From the NCBI GenBank assembly GCA_030374765.1, contig JARGXX010000099.1, positions 1,984,001 through 2,048,000 of the forward strand: 64,000 nucleotides of DNA. The letters are read 5' to 3'. The translations under genes were made by a program, and so were the position numbers. The notes beneath the pieces were generated by a model that worked only from the letters and a program-made list of their open reading frames with translations, made no database searches and was not told the origin of the DNA. Source of the stretch: Agarophyton chilense. Lineage: Eukaryota > Rhodophyta > Florideophyceae > Gracilariales > Gracilariaceae. Shown in pieces: positions 1-12,383 of this stretch; the stretch's first letter is position 1; each line of letters opens with the position of its first letter.

Positions 1-230
1 ACGGTTGGTCGTCAGAGCCTTTTGATTGGCTCGGTGCCATTCGACGTGGGCCACATAAATGCGCGGGCGCCGGTTGCCACTCCGCGAGCGGATATGAGGT
101 GGCGCTTTAGGCACGCGCTAGCACTCTCCTGAGCTGTCCCCGACGGGTCTCACTCATTTCTTTCCCATTCCTGAGGGTTCCAGTGTCTCCATAGGAGTTC
201 CTATTCCCATTCCATAACGGAGAGCCATAT

Positions 231-3200
231 TTAGTCAACCTCGTCGTCGAGATCTTCCCCGTGCGGGTCCGCTGACACAACTCGTTCTCGAGAAAGCGGG
301 GTTTGAGTGTGTGGCACCTCAGTGTCTCTTCCGCGGCGGCGGGTGATCGTCGGCTCTATAGGCGTTCCGGGTGCGGAGTTCTCCACACGACTCTCCCTAG
401 GCGGGTTTTCGTCATATTTTCTGACGTCGTGCTCGGCTGGGTCGGCGGTGATGTCGCTACCCATACGCTGGGGTTGTGACTTCTCTGTCGCCGGCTCGGT
501 CGGGCTCGCCGTCTCACTGTGAGAACTAGATTCCCTGTTAGGGCGACTGGCTGACGCCGAAGCATCGTCCTGCGAAGGAACTAAGTCCTCCTCCCCCTCC
601 TTAGGCGGAGAGCCAGGAGGCTTGATTACCTCCGGTGGGGGAGTAACTCTGTAAGAGTTCGTTGACTGGGCCCTTGAGGGAGCGGGCCCAGGTTCGGGAG
701 TATCCGAAGTTAAAGAGCCGGTCGGCGAATCCAGACTCTCGTTGACGAGTATATCGTCACAAACATCATCCGTCAGCGGTTGAGCTCCTCCCTCGAGGTC
801 CGATTCCATAAAGCATGGGATGTCATCGTCCTCGTAGGGTTCCGTTTCCGCTGTGGTTTTCAAGCGGGATAGTGCATCAGCCTGAGTGTTCAGCTTCCCT
901 TTCTTGTACAGGATCTCAAAGTCGAATTCCGACAGTCGGAGACGCCAGCGCATAAGGCGGCCCGAGGATTCGGAGATCTCCAGGAGCCAACGCAAGCATG
1001 CGTGGTCCGTATGGACTTTGAAACGAGTACCCATCAGATAGGGGCGAAGTGTAGCTAAGGCCCACACGACGGCTAAACATTCTTTCTCGGAGACCGAGTA
1101 GTTTTCTTTCATGGACATTCAGGGAACGTGACCAGTACCCAATAGGGTGACGTTCACCATCCTTAGAGGATTGGAACAGTGCACACCCTACTTGGTTTGC
1201 ACTAGCATCGGTGTCCACTTCGTAAGGGAGCCCAGGATTGGGTAGAGCCAAGATTGGCGGTGATGTTACGGCATTCACCAGTGCCGTGAAGGCAAACGCT
1301 TCCGCGTCGCCAAAAGGTTCCAGTTCAACTGGTTGTCCCTTCGTCAGGAGCCTGTTGAGGGGGGTGGCAATATCCGCAAAGTTCGGGACGAATTGGCGAT
1401 ACACGTTACACAGACCTAAGAAGGATCGCAACTCCGTTTGAGTTTTCGGGTGTTTTGCTTCCTTCAAGGATTTCACTCGTACTTCATCGATTGAAAGCTG
1501 TCCGGGACGGATGATATGACCCAGATACTTAAGCGAATCGGTGAAAAACTCGCACTTCTTGAGTTTCAAGGTGATTCCCGCGTCGCGGAGTATCTTTATT
1601 ACGTCCCTGACGTGTTCGAGGTGGTCATCCAGGTTGTTGGAGAAGACAATAATGTCGTCTAAATACACTAGACACGTCCTCCCTTTGGAGGAAGCCAACA
1701 GAATGTCTATCGCCCGTTGAAACGTTGCGGGGGCATTTGTCAACCCAAAAGGCATCCTCCGGAATCGGAAAAGTCCTTGATGACACACGAAAGCCGTTTT
1801 GCCTCGATCTTCCTCCCTAATAAGGACTTGCCAGTAACCCGAATTGGCGTCAAGGGTAGAGAAAACAGTAGCGCTCCCAAGGGAGTCGATGTATTCGTCC
1901 ATCCGAGGGATCGGGTACACATCCTTAATGGTTACCTCGTTCAGGCGTCTGTAATCGATGCAGAAACGCCACGATCCATCCGGTTTCGGAACTAACACCA
2001 CTGGTGAGGCCCAAGCGGACTGGGCAGGTTCAATTACGCCCGCTTTAAGCATCTTCTCCACCTGAGATTTCTCCTCTTCCCGAGCTTCCGGTCCAGCCCT
2101 GTAAGGGTGTTGGGCAATAGGCCGAGTGTTCGGTAACAAGTCGATGCGGTGTTCTGTAATCCCAATAGTTCCAATGGAACCATCCCACATTGGGGTGAAT
2201 TCACGAAGCATGTGCCTCAGCTTCTCCCGATGAGATGCGGGTACATGGTTGAGATCCCATTTTTCCAATTCCTGAACAGGATCCGTCTGGTCTGCTCCTG
2301 TGATAGGGGCCGTAACCTTCTGAGGTTTAAAGTGTTCAGCGTGTGGAGCTGCAGTCGTATGCTCACCGTCTTCCGCGATTTCGGCAGTGTCCTCCCCCTC
2401 CTTAGGGTCCGCCACACCAAGGACCTCTGCGATAGAGATCTTTGTAGGTACGAACGCATGCGGGTGTGGAAGAACAGAACCCAGGATCTGGTGTTTGACC
2501 AAATGCTGCGTTGCCTTTCCAAAGTTGGCTACCAAAACCTTGAAAGGTTTATCCGGTTCCACGGAGACAACCCCATTCGCAAGGGCGAGTTGACGTCGCG
2601 TATACAGAGACGGGTTCGGTTGTACCACATGCACACCAATTTGCTTGGTAACAACTGTGACCCAAACCTGGGTTTCTGGCGGGATAGCCACTGACTTCGC
2701 AACCTTTACCCGTGTAGACACCGGGTCCTTCTTCACAGATTTCTGCGCGACGGGGAGAGGGACGCGTGTTCGCGCTGCTCCCTGTAAGGGTTTACGAACG
2801 ATTGGGATCGTAGACCCGTCTTCGAGTTCCACAGTTCTATTCCGAGGACGGATGGCTTCCAAGAAGCGGTCGCAAAAGTCACAACCCAGTATGACTGGTG
2901 CTGCAAGTGACTTGCATACAATAAACTCCAGTTGAACGAGATAGGAGCCTAACCTCACCATGAGGGAAACTGTACCCAGTTTCCGTAGTGGGTTGTTGTT
3001 CGCATCGGCGATATCCAAACGTGGACCGGTACGAACTTGAACCCGGAACAGCGGGGGTAACAATTCAACATGAATTAAGTTAGGAGCGGCTCCTGTATCC
3101 AGGACAGATATTTGACGAACCATAAACTGGTTGGACAGGCTGAAGTCGGCGAATACCTTATAATTCCGCTTGGCCATTACCATAACTCGATCCGGAATAC

Positions 3201-3405
3201 GGAGATTACGGGACCGTATCCACGGGCGACGGAGGACACTAAAGTATCCCGAGTTAACGTCGGTTTCAGCTGTTTTCCTTGAAAGGATTGTTACAGCTGA
3301 GGAGCGAAGCTGGAGCGCCTCGGGCGTCTTCAACTCCGGCTTAGAAGACACCCGTCCCGCAGGGGAGACTCCCAAGTTTAGTTTTTCGAAGCGGACCCCA
3401 CCCAA
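231..3405 (-). CDS. Gypsy pol region: protease, reverse transcriptase, RNase H
   Basis: The region holds an aspartic protease motif (DTGAAP), then a reverse transcriptase with the DYRRLN block and the YLDD catalytic box, then an RNase H beginning DTDAS. An acidic and Pro/Ser-rich tail follows. All are on the minus strand downstream of gag. The pol frame overlaps the end of gag by about 28 bases, an arrangement compatible with the programmed frameshift or read-through this family uses. It belongs to the Gypsy element and is not a host gene. Confidence 0.9.
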
Positions 3406-5408
3406 TTCGGTGCAGCTGCCTCGAAGAGGACCGGTTGTTCCCCGTTCGCGGGTACAAGTTCTGTATCCCTGTCAGCAAGGTGAGCTCGGAGTATCCTTTG
3501 TTCCTCATAGGACCTACTCGGGACTCGAGCTTTCTCCTCAGGGGTCAGAGCCTCGTACTGAGCGATAATTCGTGAACCCTCCCGCAGGGGAAATGTGCAG
3601 TCTGGTGCTTTGTGACCACGGAGGTAACGCAAATAGCAAATCAGCTCTGCCGGGTTCGGTTGTGGACGTGAATCCACGCGACGTGGTGCTGTATCCCTCC
3701 ATCCGGGGCGAGAGAACCGAGCAGCCGTATTCGCAAAAGGTAGCGATGCGGCTGGCACCCTCCGTCCGTGGGTATAGAGCGCAGGGTCTTCATCCGTAGT
3801 CGGAGCGGATGTCGACGGCAACTCAGACGTACCCATAGATTCGGGGCTACTTCCCATGAAGTGAATGCTATCATTGACCCCCACAGGGGCAGGGCCTCCT
3901 GCGAGTGACAAAGACGAGTTACCTCCATCGGCGAGGAGTGCACGTGTCGGCCGACTCTTTCGGTTCTGCCGGGCATGGAGAGTATCCCCCTCAGCCTGGG
4001 CGTACTGAACCAGTTCCAAGTAGGTCAGCTTGCGCTTCTCTTCCCGATGTCGGGCAACCAATGCCCTTATCGAGGGGTCCAAACCATCCACAAACATGGA
4101 GCATCTCTCGTAGGCGGGGAATACATTCCCGCATCGGTGAAACGCTTTATTCAAGCGAGTTGAATACACCGTTTCGGTTTCCATCGGCTTCTGCCGCGTA
4201 TCCCTTAATGCAAGGATTGCTTCCTGAATCGCATTTCCAGTAGCGTATGACCTCAAGAGGTACTGCACCGCTTCGGGCCAGCACGTGACTCCCCCTTCCG
4301 AGGCTCGGGATGATCCACGGACGGAGTTGAACTGGTCTTCAGCCATCCCCTTTAAGAAATAGGGTAATGCAAGATACGCTTGCGCTTCACTCATACCGAG
4401 GATGTCAGCCTCCTGGACGAACCTCGCAAGGAAGTCGAACACCAGAATTGCGTCTGTTCCTGTGAACTCCCTCTTCTGTAGGGTGATGCTCAGCCTTTTG
4501 ATGTCGTCCTTGACCTTACCCGTTCCGCGGGATGTTCGATCTCCCGAACGGTTATCCAACCGGTAATAGCGGTACGATAGCAGCTTCCGATAGAGAGGAT
4601 TCGTCGGCTTCAGCTCCCTTAATCCAAGGTGTTTCCTACCCTTCTTCCGGGTACGGATTGCCCCTTGAGAGGTGTAAGTAGCCTTCGACCGAGTCGCCCG
4701 GGATGACCGGCGTCCATCTTCACTATCCGAAGATTCGGAGGACGAACTCGATGACGAGCGATTGGGATCGGAATCCGATAAATCCTCTTGGAGGGGAACC
4801 CTCTTCTTGGACTTGCGGTGGTCCCGTTTAGCGGAGCGGTGTTCTTCGTCTTCCGAAACTTCGGGTTTATCCTTCGAGGCTTCTGTGTCTCCGTCCATAC
4901 GGATAATGGCCTCGAGGGTGTCCAGCCGAGCTCGGAAGCGTTCCGCTTGCACGCGGTGTTCCTCCACGAGGCTCCGGTACTCCTGGATAAAAACCCCAGG
5001 GGTACCAAAGCTTTCCAAAAGGGAGTTCACATCCCTCCTCAGGGTACGAAGGTCATCGGCGACTCCCCGCACCTGGGCGTCCGCCACCTTGAGGCGGAGG
5101 GTAGTAACCTCCTGAAGGAGCTCGATGTGAGCCGCGTTGGCGATATCAATTCGAGTCTCCAGGCGCTGTAATTCAGGGTCGGCCCGACTTCGGGGTGCTG
5201 CTGAGGGGGTCTCCACCACTGAAGCTGGGCCCACAGCCACGACCTCTCGAGGACCTGAAACCACTGAGGGTGCTCTCCGAGTGTCCGGATCGATACCAGA
5301 ATCGTTCCGACCTTCGGGAATAGAGCTCCTCGACCTAGGCGGGGCCGGGGGCACTGAATCCGCTTGACGGTTCGATCCAGTCCTGGAACCACGGGTAGGC
5401 GGCGTCAT
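3378..5408 (-). CDS. Gypsy gag
   Basis: A 676-residue frame begins with a Pro/Ser-rich segment, then a coiled-coil stretch, then a Ser/Asp/Lys/Arg-rich linker with a serine run. A retrotransposon-gag-like helical core follows (roughly residues 280-500), then a zinc-knuckle-like segment near the C-terminus. It sits directly downstream of the LTR and upstream of the protease, as expected for gag. The coiled-coil and the linker are recognisably related to the older plus-strand gag fossil at 17348. Confidence 0.8.
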   Translation of the reverse strand: MTPPTRGSRTGSNRQADSVPPAPPRSRSSIPEGRNDSGIDPDTRRAPSVVSGPREVVAVGPASVVETPSAAPRSRADPELQRLETRIDIANAAHIELLQEVTTLRLKVADAQVRGVADDLRTLRRDVNSLLESFGTPGVFIQEYRSLVEEHRVQAERFRARLDTLEAIIRMDGDTEASKDKPEVSEDEEHRSAKRDHRKSKKRVPLQEDLSDSDPNRSSSSSSSESSDSEDGRRSSRATRSKATYTSQGAIRTRKKGRKHLGLRELKPTNPLYRKLLSYRYYRLDNRSGDRTSRGTGKVKDDIKRLSITLQKREFTGTDAILVFDFLARFVQEADILGMSEAQAYLALPYFLKGMAEDQFNSVRGSSRASEGGVTCWPEAVQYLLRSYATGNAIQEAILALRDTRQKPMETETVYSTRLNKAFHRCGNVFPAYERCSMFVDGLDPSIRALVARHREEKRKLTYLELVQYAQAEGDTLHARQNRKSRPTRALLADGGNSSLSLAGGPAPVGVNDSIHFMGSSPESMGTSELPSTSAPTTDEDPALYTHGRRVPAASLPFANTAARFSRPGWRDTAPRRVDSRPQPNPAELICYLRYLRGHKAPDCTFPLREGSRIIAQYEALTPEEKARVPSRSYEEQRILRAHLADRDTELVPANGEQPVLFEAAAPNWVGSASKN

Positions 5409-5635
5409 GCTGCAGACACGACACCGACGATTCGGGGTAACGATGAAATTCGATCACGAGATTCCCGGAGAACGGATGACGTAACACAAAACAAAAATAA
5501 AAACCAATTCCACCCTTTCCAAAGGGGACCACTACAACAAATCTTCACGACGGTGCTTCCTCTTCCAAGAGATATTCCAACACGTGGATGACCAACCCAA
5601 AAGTCCGAGAACGGATTCTAAGTCGGGAGACCACT

Positions 5636-6548
5636 TGTGGAGCAAAACCCGGCGACGGGAAGTGCTCTCAAGGTGTTCGAAGCCTTGCTCCTTGGGGGAG
5701 GCAGACTCAGAGACAGAGCCCTTCGTTCCACCCGTAGTGTGGGGTGTAACTCCCACGGGGGATTCCGGCAGTACCGACGGAGGTGAGGGGTAGAAACCGT
5801 GGATCGGGAATGGGTATGGGTATCCCAAAGAATGGGGGAAAATCCGGCGAAGAGGAAAACCGGGGCGAGGGTCGGGCACTAACAGGCACCGGACCCGAGA
5901 ACCAGAAAAAGGGCGAAACAACAAAAGAAACCCAATACAGGGGCGAAAACCTGTCCTCGAAAGGAAACACAAAAAGCACGCAACAAGTAAGCAGAACCCC
6001 CACGGGGTATCGTGCACGCAGGTCGTCTGAGCGGTCCCAAGGGGGTGGTTGCACGGAACCCAAACGTGGGCACCCTCCAAGTGGAGTCGTGTCCCTACGC
6101 AGGCATTGCTAACCAGAGCCCGTTCCGGGTTGTAAGGCCGAAACGATGGCGACGAAGAACCTCTAAAGGTATCGAAGACCAACCTTGGTTGTCATTTACT
6201 CTGAGCTCGGACTGTCAGATCTCGCCTCCCTAAGTAGGGCCCCCTAACTAAACTCTACAGTAGTGCACACCTGCTCAGGGCCATACACGTGGAGATCCCA
6301 CTGCCAGGGCCCCAAAAGTCCAACGTTCTACAAATATCCGAAAATCGGTGCCAAAACTAAGCCACGTGTATCACGGGGCCAATCCAACCATGGGCCATCC
6401 GAATTTTCCCTTATTGGCGAAATATAACCAGAAAACAGTGCCACCTCAGCACACCGTAGAGGGGATCATAATCATAACCCTCGGAGGGTTCAATCCTCAT
6501 TCTATGAGTTGCATCTTCAAGTATCCCCTAACTGGGCGTTGCTCTACA
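5636..6548 (-). repeat. LTR copy 1 (5' LTR of the Gypsy element)
   Basis: This 913-bp repeat begins TGTGGAGCAA and ends TTGCTCTACA on the plus strand, so it has TG...CA ends within an imperfect terminal inverted repeat. It recurs at 7975 and 10314. It serves both as the 5' LTR of the Gypsy element to its left and as the 3' LTR of the short LTR-bounded segment to its right. Confidence 0.92.
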
Positions 6549-7974
6549 GGTAGGACGAAGGGATATTCACAGAAGGATTCTCCATCGGACATACCAGCAG
6601 GAACCAACGGTGTGGCTTCCACATAAGGCTTGAAGCATAAGGGATCGGGACCAATGGCCTTCGGATAATAATCGGGCACATGACGCCTCGGAATTTCCGA
6701 TGGTTGATTCCTCAAAGGCTTGGCGAGATAGGCACGAGTATCCTCCCGACCCTGAGGATGCAGCAGAATCGGCGTGAATGAGTCGGTATCCCAGTCATAC
6801 CAAAGAAACCCGGGCGTCTTGCCCCACACCACATGCAGGACATGATCCAAAAGGGCTTCGGTCTCCTCAACGTTGAACTGAGTCCCATGGACGATATTAT
6901 GTATGCCCAGGTTCCCTAGGAAGCGGATCATGATGTCCGGGAGCGGGATTAGGCGACCTCGAGGACCGGGTATGTTCCCATCGTACCATACCCTCCAATC
7001 ATCCGAACGGACATTACCACGAATTCCGTACTTCGCGGTATCCAGAAAGGCCATTAGAGACATCACGCCGAACTCAACGAAGAATACCTTCCAGGACAGC
7101 CACGAACTTCGGTCATTGGCATCGCCAATTAGTTGGGACGAGTGGTACGCCACCACAGACGGCGTTGGACCCAGAAGGAGTGGCGAGACACGCCAATACA
7201 TGGCGTATTGGTTCTCATCCTCGAAGGGAAGCGAAAGATATAACGGAAGACGTTTGTCTGCGCTCATGTCGTGGAACTCCACTTGGTGCCAACAAAAGAA
7301 GAACCCTAGGGATTGACGCAGACGACAATCGTGCATCTCGTTCCAATAGAGCCAGTTGGACATCAAGAACAAGGGAGCCAAGATGTTGTGACCCGCAGGA
7401 GGAAATCGCACATGAAAAGAGATGAAGTCCGTGTATAGGTCCGAAAGGAGTTTGTTCACCCTGAACTGCTATTCGGCTTCCTCCTCGCAGTGGACGTATG
7501 GCATGTCCGCATTGGAAGAGGGTGCGACATCGCGTCGCCGAACGCCGATCCACAGGACAATGCAACCATCGGTTATACCACGAGACACTACGCGCGTTCT
7601 TGCTGCCCCTCCGGAAATCGGGTATCTTGGCAAACCTTCGGGCGTCAAGACACATATGGCAAAACCTTTGGTATTCTTCGACAGAGGACGGAAGAATAGC
7701 ATGACGCACTGCCCGCGGGTTCCGTTCGATGGTATGGTCATAACGGTCCACAGGACGTTCGTCGGCCACTTGGTATCCCGAGAAGCTCCCAGCTTGGTTG
7801 TTCGAAGCCATGGTGCCGCTGCACACATGCTGGTCCGCCAGAAAGTGAAAAGGACGACCGACGGAAGCGACAAAGTCCGGAGGGAGAACTGCATATCCAA
7901 CGGGCTTTTAAGGCGAGTTCGGCATAGGGCGCGACCAATGGAAAAGTACCAAGAAGAGAAGGCGAGGTGACCGA
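6549..7974 (-). mobile_element. LTR-bounded cargo segment, copy 1
   Basis: This 1426-bp segment lies between LTR copies 1 and 2. It has no gag, protease, reverse transcriptase, RNase H or integrase motif that I can see. The longest minus-strand frame (about 320 codons, 7459-6497) is rich in Trp, Leu and Asp and has a real-protein composition. I recognise no family for it. Shorter minus-strand frames precede it and one runs in from the LTR. The TGG-type primer site seen in the autonomous Gypsy element is not evident at its LTR junction. It looks like a non-autonomous partner of the Gypsy element, or a captured host fragment. Confidence 0.6.
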
Positions 7975-8887
7975 TGTGGAGCAAAACCCGGCGACGGGAA
8001 GTGCTCTCAAGGTGTTCGAAGCCTTGCTCCCTGGGGGAGGCAGACTCAGAGACAGAGCCCTTCGTTCCACCCGTAGTGTGGGGTGTAACTCCCACGGGGG
8101 ATTCCGGCAGTACCGACGGAGGTGAGGGGTAGAAACCGTGGATCGGGAATGGGTATGGGTATCCCAAAGAATGGGGGAAAATCCGGCGAAGAGGAAAACC
8201 GGGGCGAGGGTCGGGCACTAACAGGCACCGGACCCGAGAACCAGAAAAGGGGCGAAACAACAAAAGAAACCCAATACAGGGGCGAAAACCTGTCCTCGAA
8301 AGGAAACACAAAAAGCACGCAACAAGTAAGCAGAACCCCCACGGGGTATCGTGCACGCAGGTCGTCTGAGCGGTCCCAAGGGGGTGGTTGCACGGAACCC
8401 AAACGTGGGCACCCTCCAAGTGGAGTCGTGTCCCTACGCAGGCATTGCTAACCAGAGCCCGTTCCGGGTTGTAAGGCCGAAACGATGGCGACGAAGAACC
8501 TCTAAAGGTATCGAAGACCAACCTTGGTTGTCATTTACTCTGAGCTCGGACTGTCAGATCTCGCCTCCCTAAGTAGGGCCCCCTAACTAAACTCTACAGT
8601 AGTGCACACCTGCTCAGGGCCATACACGTGGAGATCCCACTGCCAGGGCCCCAAAAGTCCAACGTTCTACAAATATCCGAAAATCGGTGCCAAAACTAAG
8701 CCACGTGTATCACGGGGCCAATCCAACCATGGGCCATCCGAATTTTCCCTTATTGGCGAAATATAACCAGAAAACAGTGCCACCTCAGCACACCGTAGAG
8801 GGGATCATAATCATAACCCTCGGAGGGTTCAATCCTCATTCTATGAGTTGCATCTTCAAGTATCCCCTAACTGGGCGTTGCTCTACA
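7975..8887 (-). repeat. LTR copy 2
   Basis: This is the second 913-bp LTR, exactly 2339 bp to the right of copy 1 and almost identical to it. It is shared as 5' LTR of cargo copy 1 and 3' LTR of cargo copy 2 (minus-strand sense). Confidence 0.92.
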
Positions 8888-10313
8888 GGTAGGACGAAGG
8901 GATATTCACAGAAGGATTCTCCATCGGACATACCAGCAGGAACCAACGGTGTGGCTTCCACATAAGGCTTGAAGCATAAGGGATCGGGACCAATGGCCTT
9001 CGGATAATAATCGGGCACATGACGCCTCGGAATTTCCGATGGTTGATTCCTCAAAGGCTTGGCGAGATAGGCACGAGTATCCTCCCGACCCTGAGGATGC
9101 AGCAGAATCGGCGTGAATGAGTCGGTATCCCAGTCATACCAAAGAAACCCGGGCGTCTTGCCCCACACCACATGCAGGACATGATCCAAAAGGGCTTCGG
9201 TCTCCTCAACGTTGAACTGAGTCCCATGGACGATATTATGTATGCCCAGGTTCCCTAGGAAGCGGATCATGATGTCCGGGAGCGGGATTAGGCGACCTCG
9301 AGGACCGGGTATGTTCCCATCGTACCATACCCTCCAATCATCCGAACGGACATTACCACGAATTCCGTACTTCGCGGTATCCAGAAAGGCCATTAGAGAC
9401 ATCACGCCGAACTCAACGAAGAATACCTTCCAGGACAGCCACGAACTTCGGTCATTGGCATCGCCAATTAGTTGGGACGAGTGGTACGCCACCACAGACG
9501 GCGTTGGACCCAGAAGGAGTGGCGAGACACGCCAATACATGGCGTATTGGTTCTCATCCTCGAAGGGAAGCGAAAGATATAACGGAAGACGTTTGTCTGC
9601 GCTCATGTCGTGGAACTCCACTTGGTGCCAACAAAAGAAGAACCCTAGGGATTGACGCAGACGACAATCGTGCATCTCGTTCCAATAGAGCCAGTTGGAC
9701 ATCAAGAACAAGGGAGCCAAGATGTTGTGACCCGCAGGAGGAAATCGCACATGACAAGAGATGAAGTCCGTGTATAGGTCCGAAAGGAGTTTGTTCACCC
9801 TGAACTGCTATTCGGCTTCCTCCTCGCAGTGGACGTATGGCATGTCCGCATTGGAAGAGGGTGCGACATCGCGTCGCCGAACGCCGATCCACAGGACAAT
9901 GCAACCATCGGTTATACCACGAGACACTACGCGCGTTCTTGCTGCCCCTCCGGAAATCGGGTATCTTGGCAAACCTTCGGGCGTCAAGACACATATGGCA
10001 AAACCTTTGGTATTCTTCGACAGAGGACGGAAGAATAGCATGACGCACTGCCCGCGGGTTCCGTTCGATGGTATGGTCATAACGGTCCACAGGACGTTCG
10101 TCGGCCACTTGGTATCCCGAGAAGCTCCCAGCTTGGTTGTTCGAAGCCATGGTGCCGCTGCACACATGCTGGTCCGCCAGAAAGTGAAAAGGACGACCGA
10201 CGGAAGCGACAAAGTCCGGAGGGAGAACTGCATATCCAACGGGCTTTTAAGGCGAGTTCGGCATAGGGCGCGACCAATGGAAAAGTACCAAGAAGAGAAG
10301 GCGAGGTGACCGA
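8888..10313 (-). mobile_element. LTR-bounded cargo segment, copy 2
   Basis: This is a 1426-bp duplicate of the segment at 6549-7974. By eye I noticed only one base difference between the two internal copies. That near identity points to a very recent tandem duplication, probably by recombination between LTRs. It carries the same unrecognised minus-strand frame of about 320 codons (9798-8836). Confidence 0.6.
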
Positions 10314-11226
10314 TGTGGAGCAAAACCCGGCGACGGGAAGTGCTCTCAAGGTGTTCGAAGCCTTGCTCCCTGGGGGAGGCAGACTCAGAGACAGAGCCCT
10401 TCGTTCCACCCGTAGTGTGGGGTGTAACTCCCACGGGGGATTCCGGCAGTACCGACGGAGGTGAGGGGTAGAAACCGTGGATCGGGAATGGGTATGGGTA
10501 TCCCAAAGAATGGGGGAAAATCCGGCGAAGAGGAAAAACGGGGCGAGGGTCGGGCACTAACAGGCACCGGACCCGAGAACCAGAAAAGGGGCGAAACAAC
10601 AAAAGAAACCCAACACAGGGGCGAAAACCTGTCCTCGAAAGGAAACACAAAAAGCACGCAACAAGTAAGCAGAACCCCCACGGGGTATCGTGCACGCAGG
10701 TCGTCTGAGCGGTCCCAAGGGGGTGGTTGCACGGAACCCAAACGTGGGCACCCTCCAAGTGGAGTCGTGTCCCTACGCAGGCATTGCTAACCAGAGCCCG
10801 TTCCGGGTTGTAAGGCCGAAACGATGGCGACGAAGAACCTCTAAAGGTATCGAAGACCAACCTTGGTTGTCATTTACTCTGAGCTCGGACTGTCAGATCT
10901 CGCCTCCCTAAGTAGGGCCCCCTAACTAAACTCTACAGTAGTGCACACCTGCTCAGGGCCATACACGTGGAGATCCCACTGCCAGGGCCCCAAAAGTCCA
11001 ACGTTCTACAAATATCCGAAAATCGGTGCCAAAACTAAGCCACGTGTATCACGGGGCCAATCCAACCATGGGCCATCCGAATTTTCCCTTATTGGCGAAA
11101 TATAACCAGAAAACAGTGCCACCTCAGCACACCGTAGAGGGGATCATAATCATAACCCTCGGAGGGTTCAATCCTCATTCTATGAGTTGCATCTTCAAGT
11201 ATCCCCTGACTGGGCGTTGCTCTACA
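10314..11226 (-). repeat. LTR copy 3, right end of the LTR array
   Basis: The third 913-bp LTR ends at TCTACA at 11226. The next bases, ACTGA, are the candidate target-site duplication, but the matching left flank is outside the window. Sequence similarity to the other two units stops abruptly here, which marks the outer boundary of the insertion. Confidence 0.9.
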
Positions 11227-11849
11227 ACTGAATCGACCCAAACGGACTGACAGACGTGAACCACGGTGTACGAAGCGCGTACGGTCGCCAAAGGAAGAAC
11301 GGAGACTAAGGAAGAAGCCAACGGACTGTCTCGGCAACGCGACGCGAGAAACGCTCCGGCGATGCACCGATGGTCAGCTCTCACGGCGCGTGGATGTTTC
11401 AATCCTTAGCCAAATTAATTGCCCTTCGGCGCCAATGGTCAGCTCACGCTTCCCCGCATCCCCGCAGGCGGTGACGACGCGACGTACTGTCGCGCCCAAT
11501 GGTTCCGGGAGCAACAAAGTGCTCGCGTCCCCTGGGTCAATCATGAGGCAATTTGGACTTCACCGTGATGGCCGAATCCTAAGGAGGGAGATATGGGAAG
11601 GAGCGATGATGACGGTTGAGCCCTGTAAGCTGCCGGGCCCTGAAGGATCTTGTAGATGACACGTGGACGGGTCAACCTCCGGTGGACTTATGTAGATTAG
11701 TTATTAATTTTAATTAGTGTAATAGATTAGCATTAAAATGCCAGGGAGATCTCAGCGTCTCGCCAGTACTATTTACTTGACTTTAGTGACGCTTCTCCCT
11801 TAGAGTACGGTAGGCACCGTTAGGATACCAAATAACCCCCTTTGTTATA
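11227..11849. other. flank of the LTR array, no gene seen
   Basis: The stretch is GC-rich to about 11650, then AT-rich to 11740. I see no domain-bearing frame on either strand. It may be part of an unrecognised older repeat. Confidence 0.4.
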
Positions 11850-12383
11850 TTACTTCCACCCTTTGGTTTTCAAGCCATCGTTTCCGTAGCTCCAACCTGT
11901 AGGACTACGCAGTAAACACCAGCCCATTGCACCAAGTACTATGGGAGTGCCGCCATAAAGGGTTCGAACCTTAGGACCCACATACCACGCTACCACCGGT
12001 CGAGATCCGTACGCTGACCACCCCGTCATTGCGTTACACTGGCACTCCATAAACGCATGTTCCAGCAATTCTGGAACATTGTACGGATTACGGGACCCAC
12101 ACAAAGTGTCACATGCTTGTGACGTTTGGGCCCCAAAAACCCAGAACTATCTCCTTAACTAGACCGTGGCCGCCGTGGTTTCTTTGCATTGTGTGGACAG
12201 GCGCCAAGATGGTTTTGTGCGTGTGATTCGCTCTGTCGTCTGCTGAGGCCGTAGTTTGTACCTATTCCACCACCTTCTCAAGGCATCCTCCCAGCGGTGG
12301 TGCAACGGTAGGCAGATATACGTACGGTCCCCAAATCCATGGGTTTTGGCTATGTATTCGTAGACGGATCTGAATGCTTTCAA
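11850..12383 (-). mobile_element. LINE-like 3' remnant with zf-RVT-type segment
   Basis: Two adjacent minus-strand frames (12383-12159 and 12104-11850) are not continuous. The second holds a C...LLEHAFMEC pattern like the zinc-binding tail (zf-RVT) that follows reverse transcriptase in many LINE-type elements. No reverse transcriptase core is left, so this would be a 5'-truncated, frame-broken relic. The assignment rests on one short motif and could be wrong. Confidence 0.35.

Larger units (their letters stand above)
1..6548 (-). mobile_element. Ty3/Gypsy LTR retrotransposon, 3' part outside the window
   Basis: Reading on the minus strand, the order is 5' LTR (6548 to 5636), a primer-site candidate starting TGG two bases inside the LTR (about 5633-5616), gag (5408-3378), then pol with protease, reverse transcriptase and RNase H (3405 to about 231). 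Coding-like sequence appears to run off the left edge, so the integrase and 3' LTR would lie beyond base 1. The gag-protease-RT-RNase H order is that of the Gypsy family. The visible part is close to whole, with perhaps one or two breaks. It looks young, because its LTR differs from the two neighbouring LTR copies by only a handful of bases in 913. Confidence 0.9.

Noticed and set aside
5783-10790. Plus-strand frames repeated in each LTR (109, 73 and 92 codons)
   Set aside because: They lie within or across LTR sequence, have no domain, and repeat only because the LTRs do.
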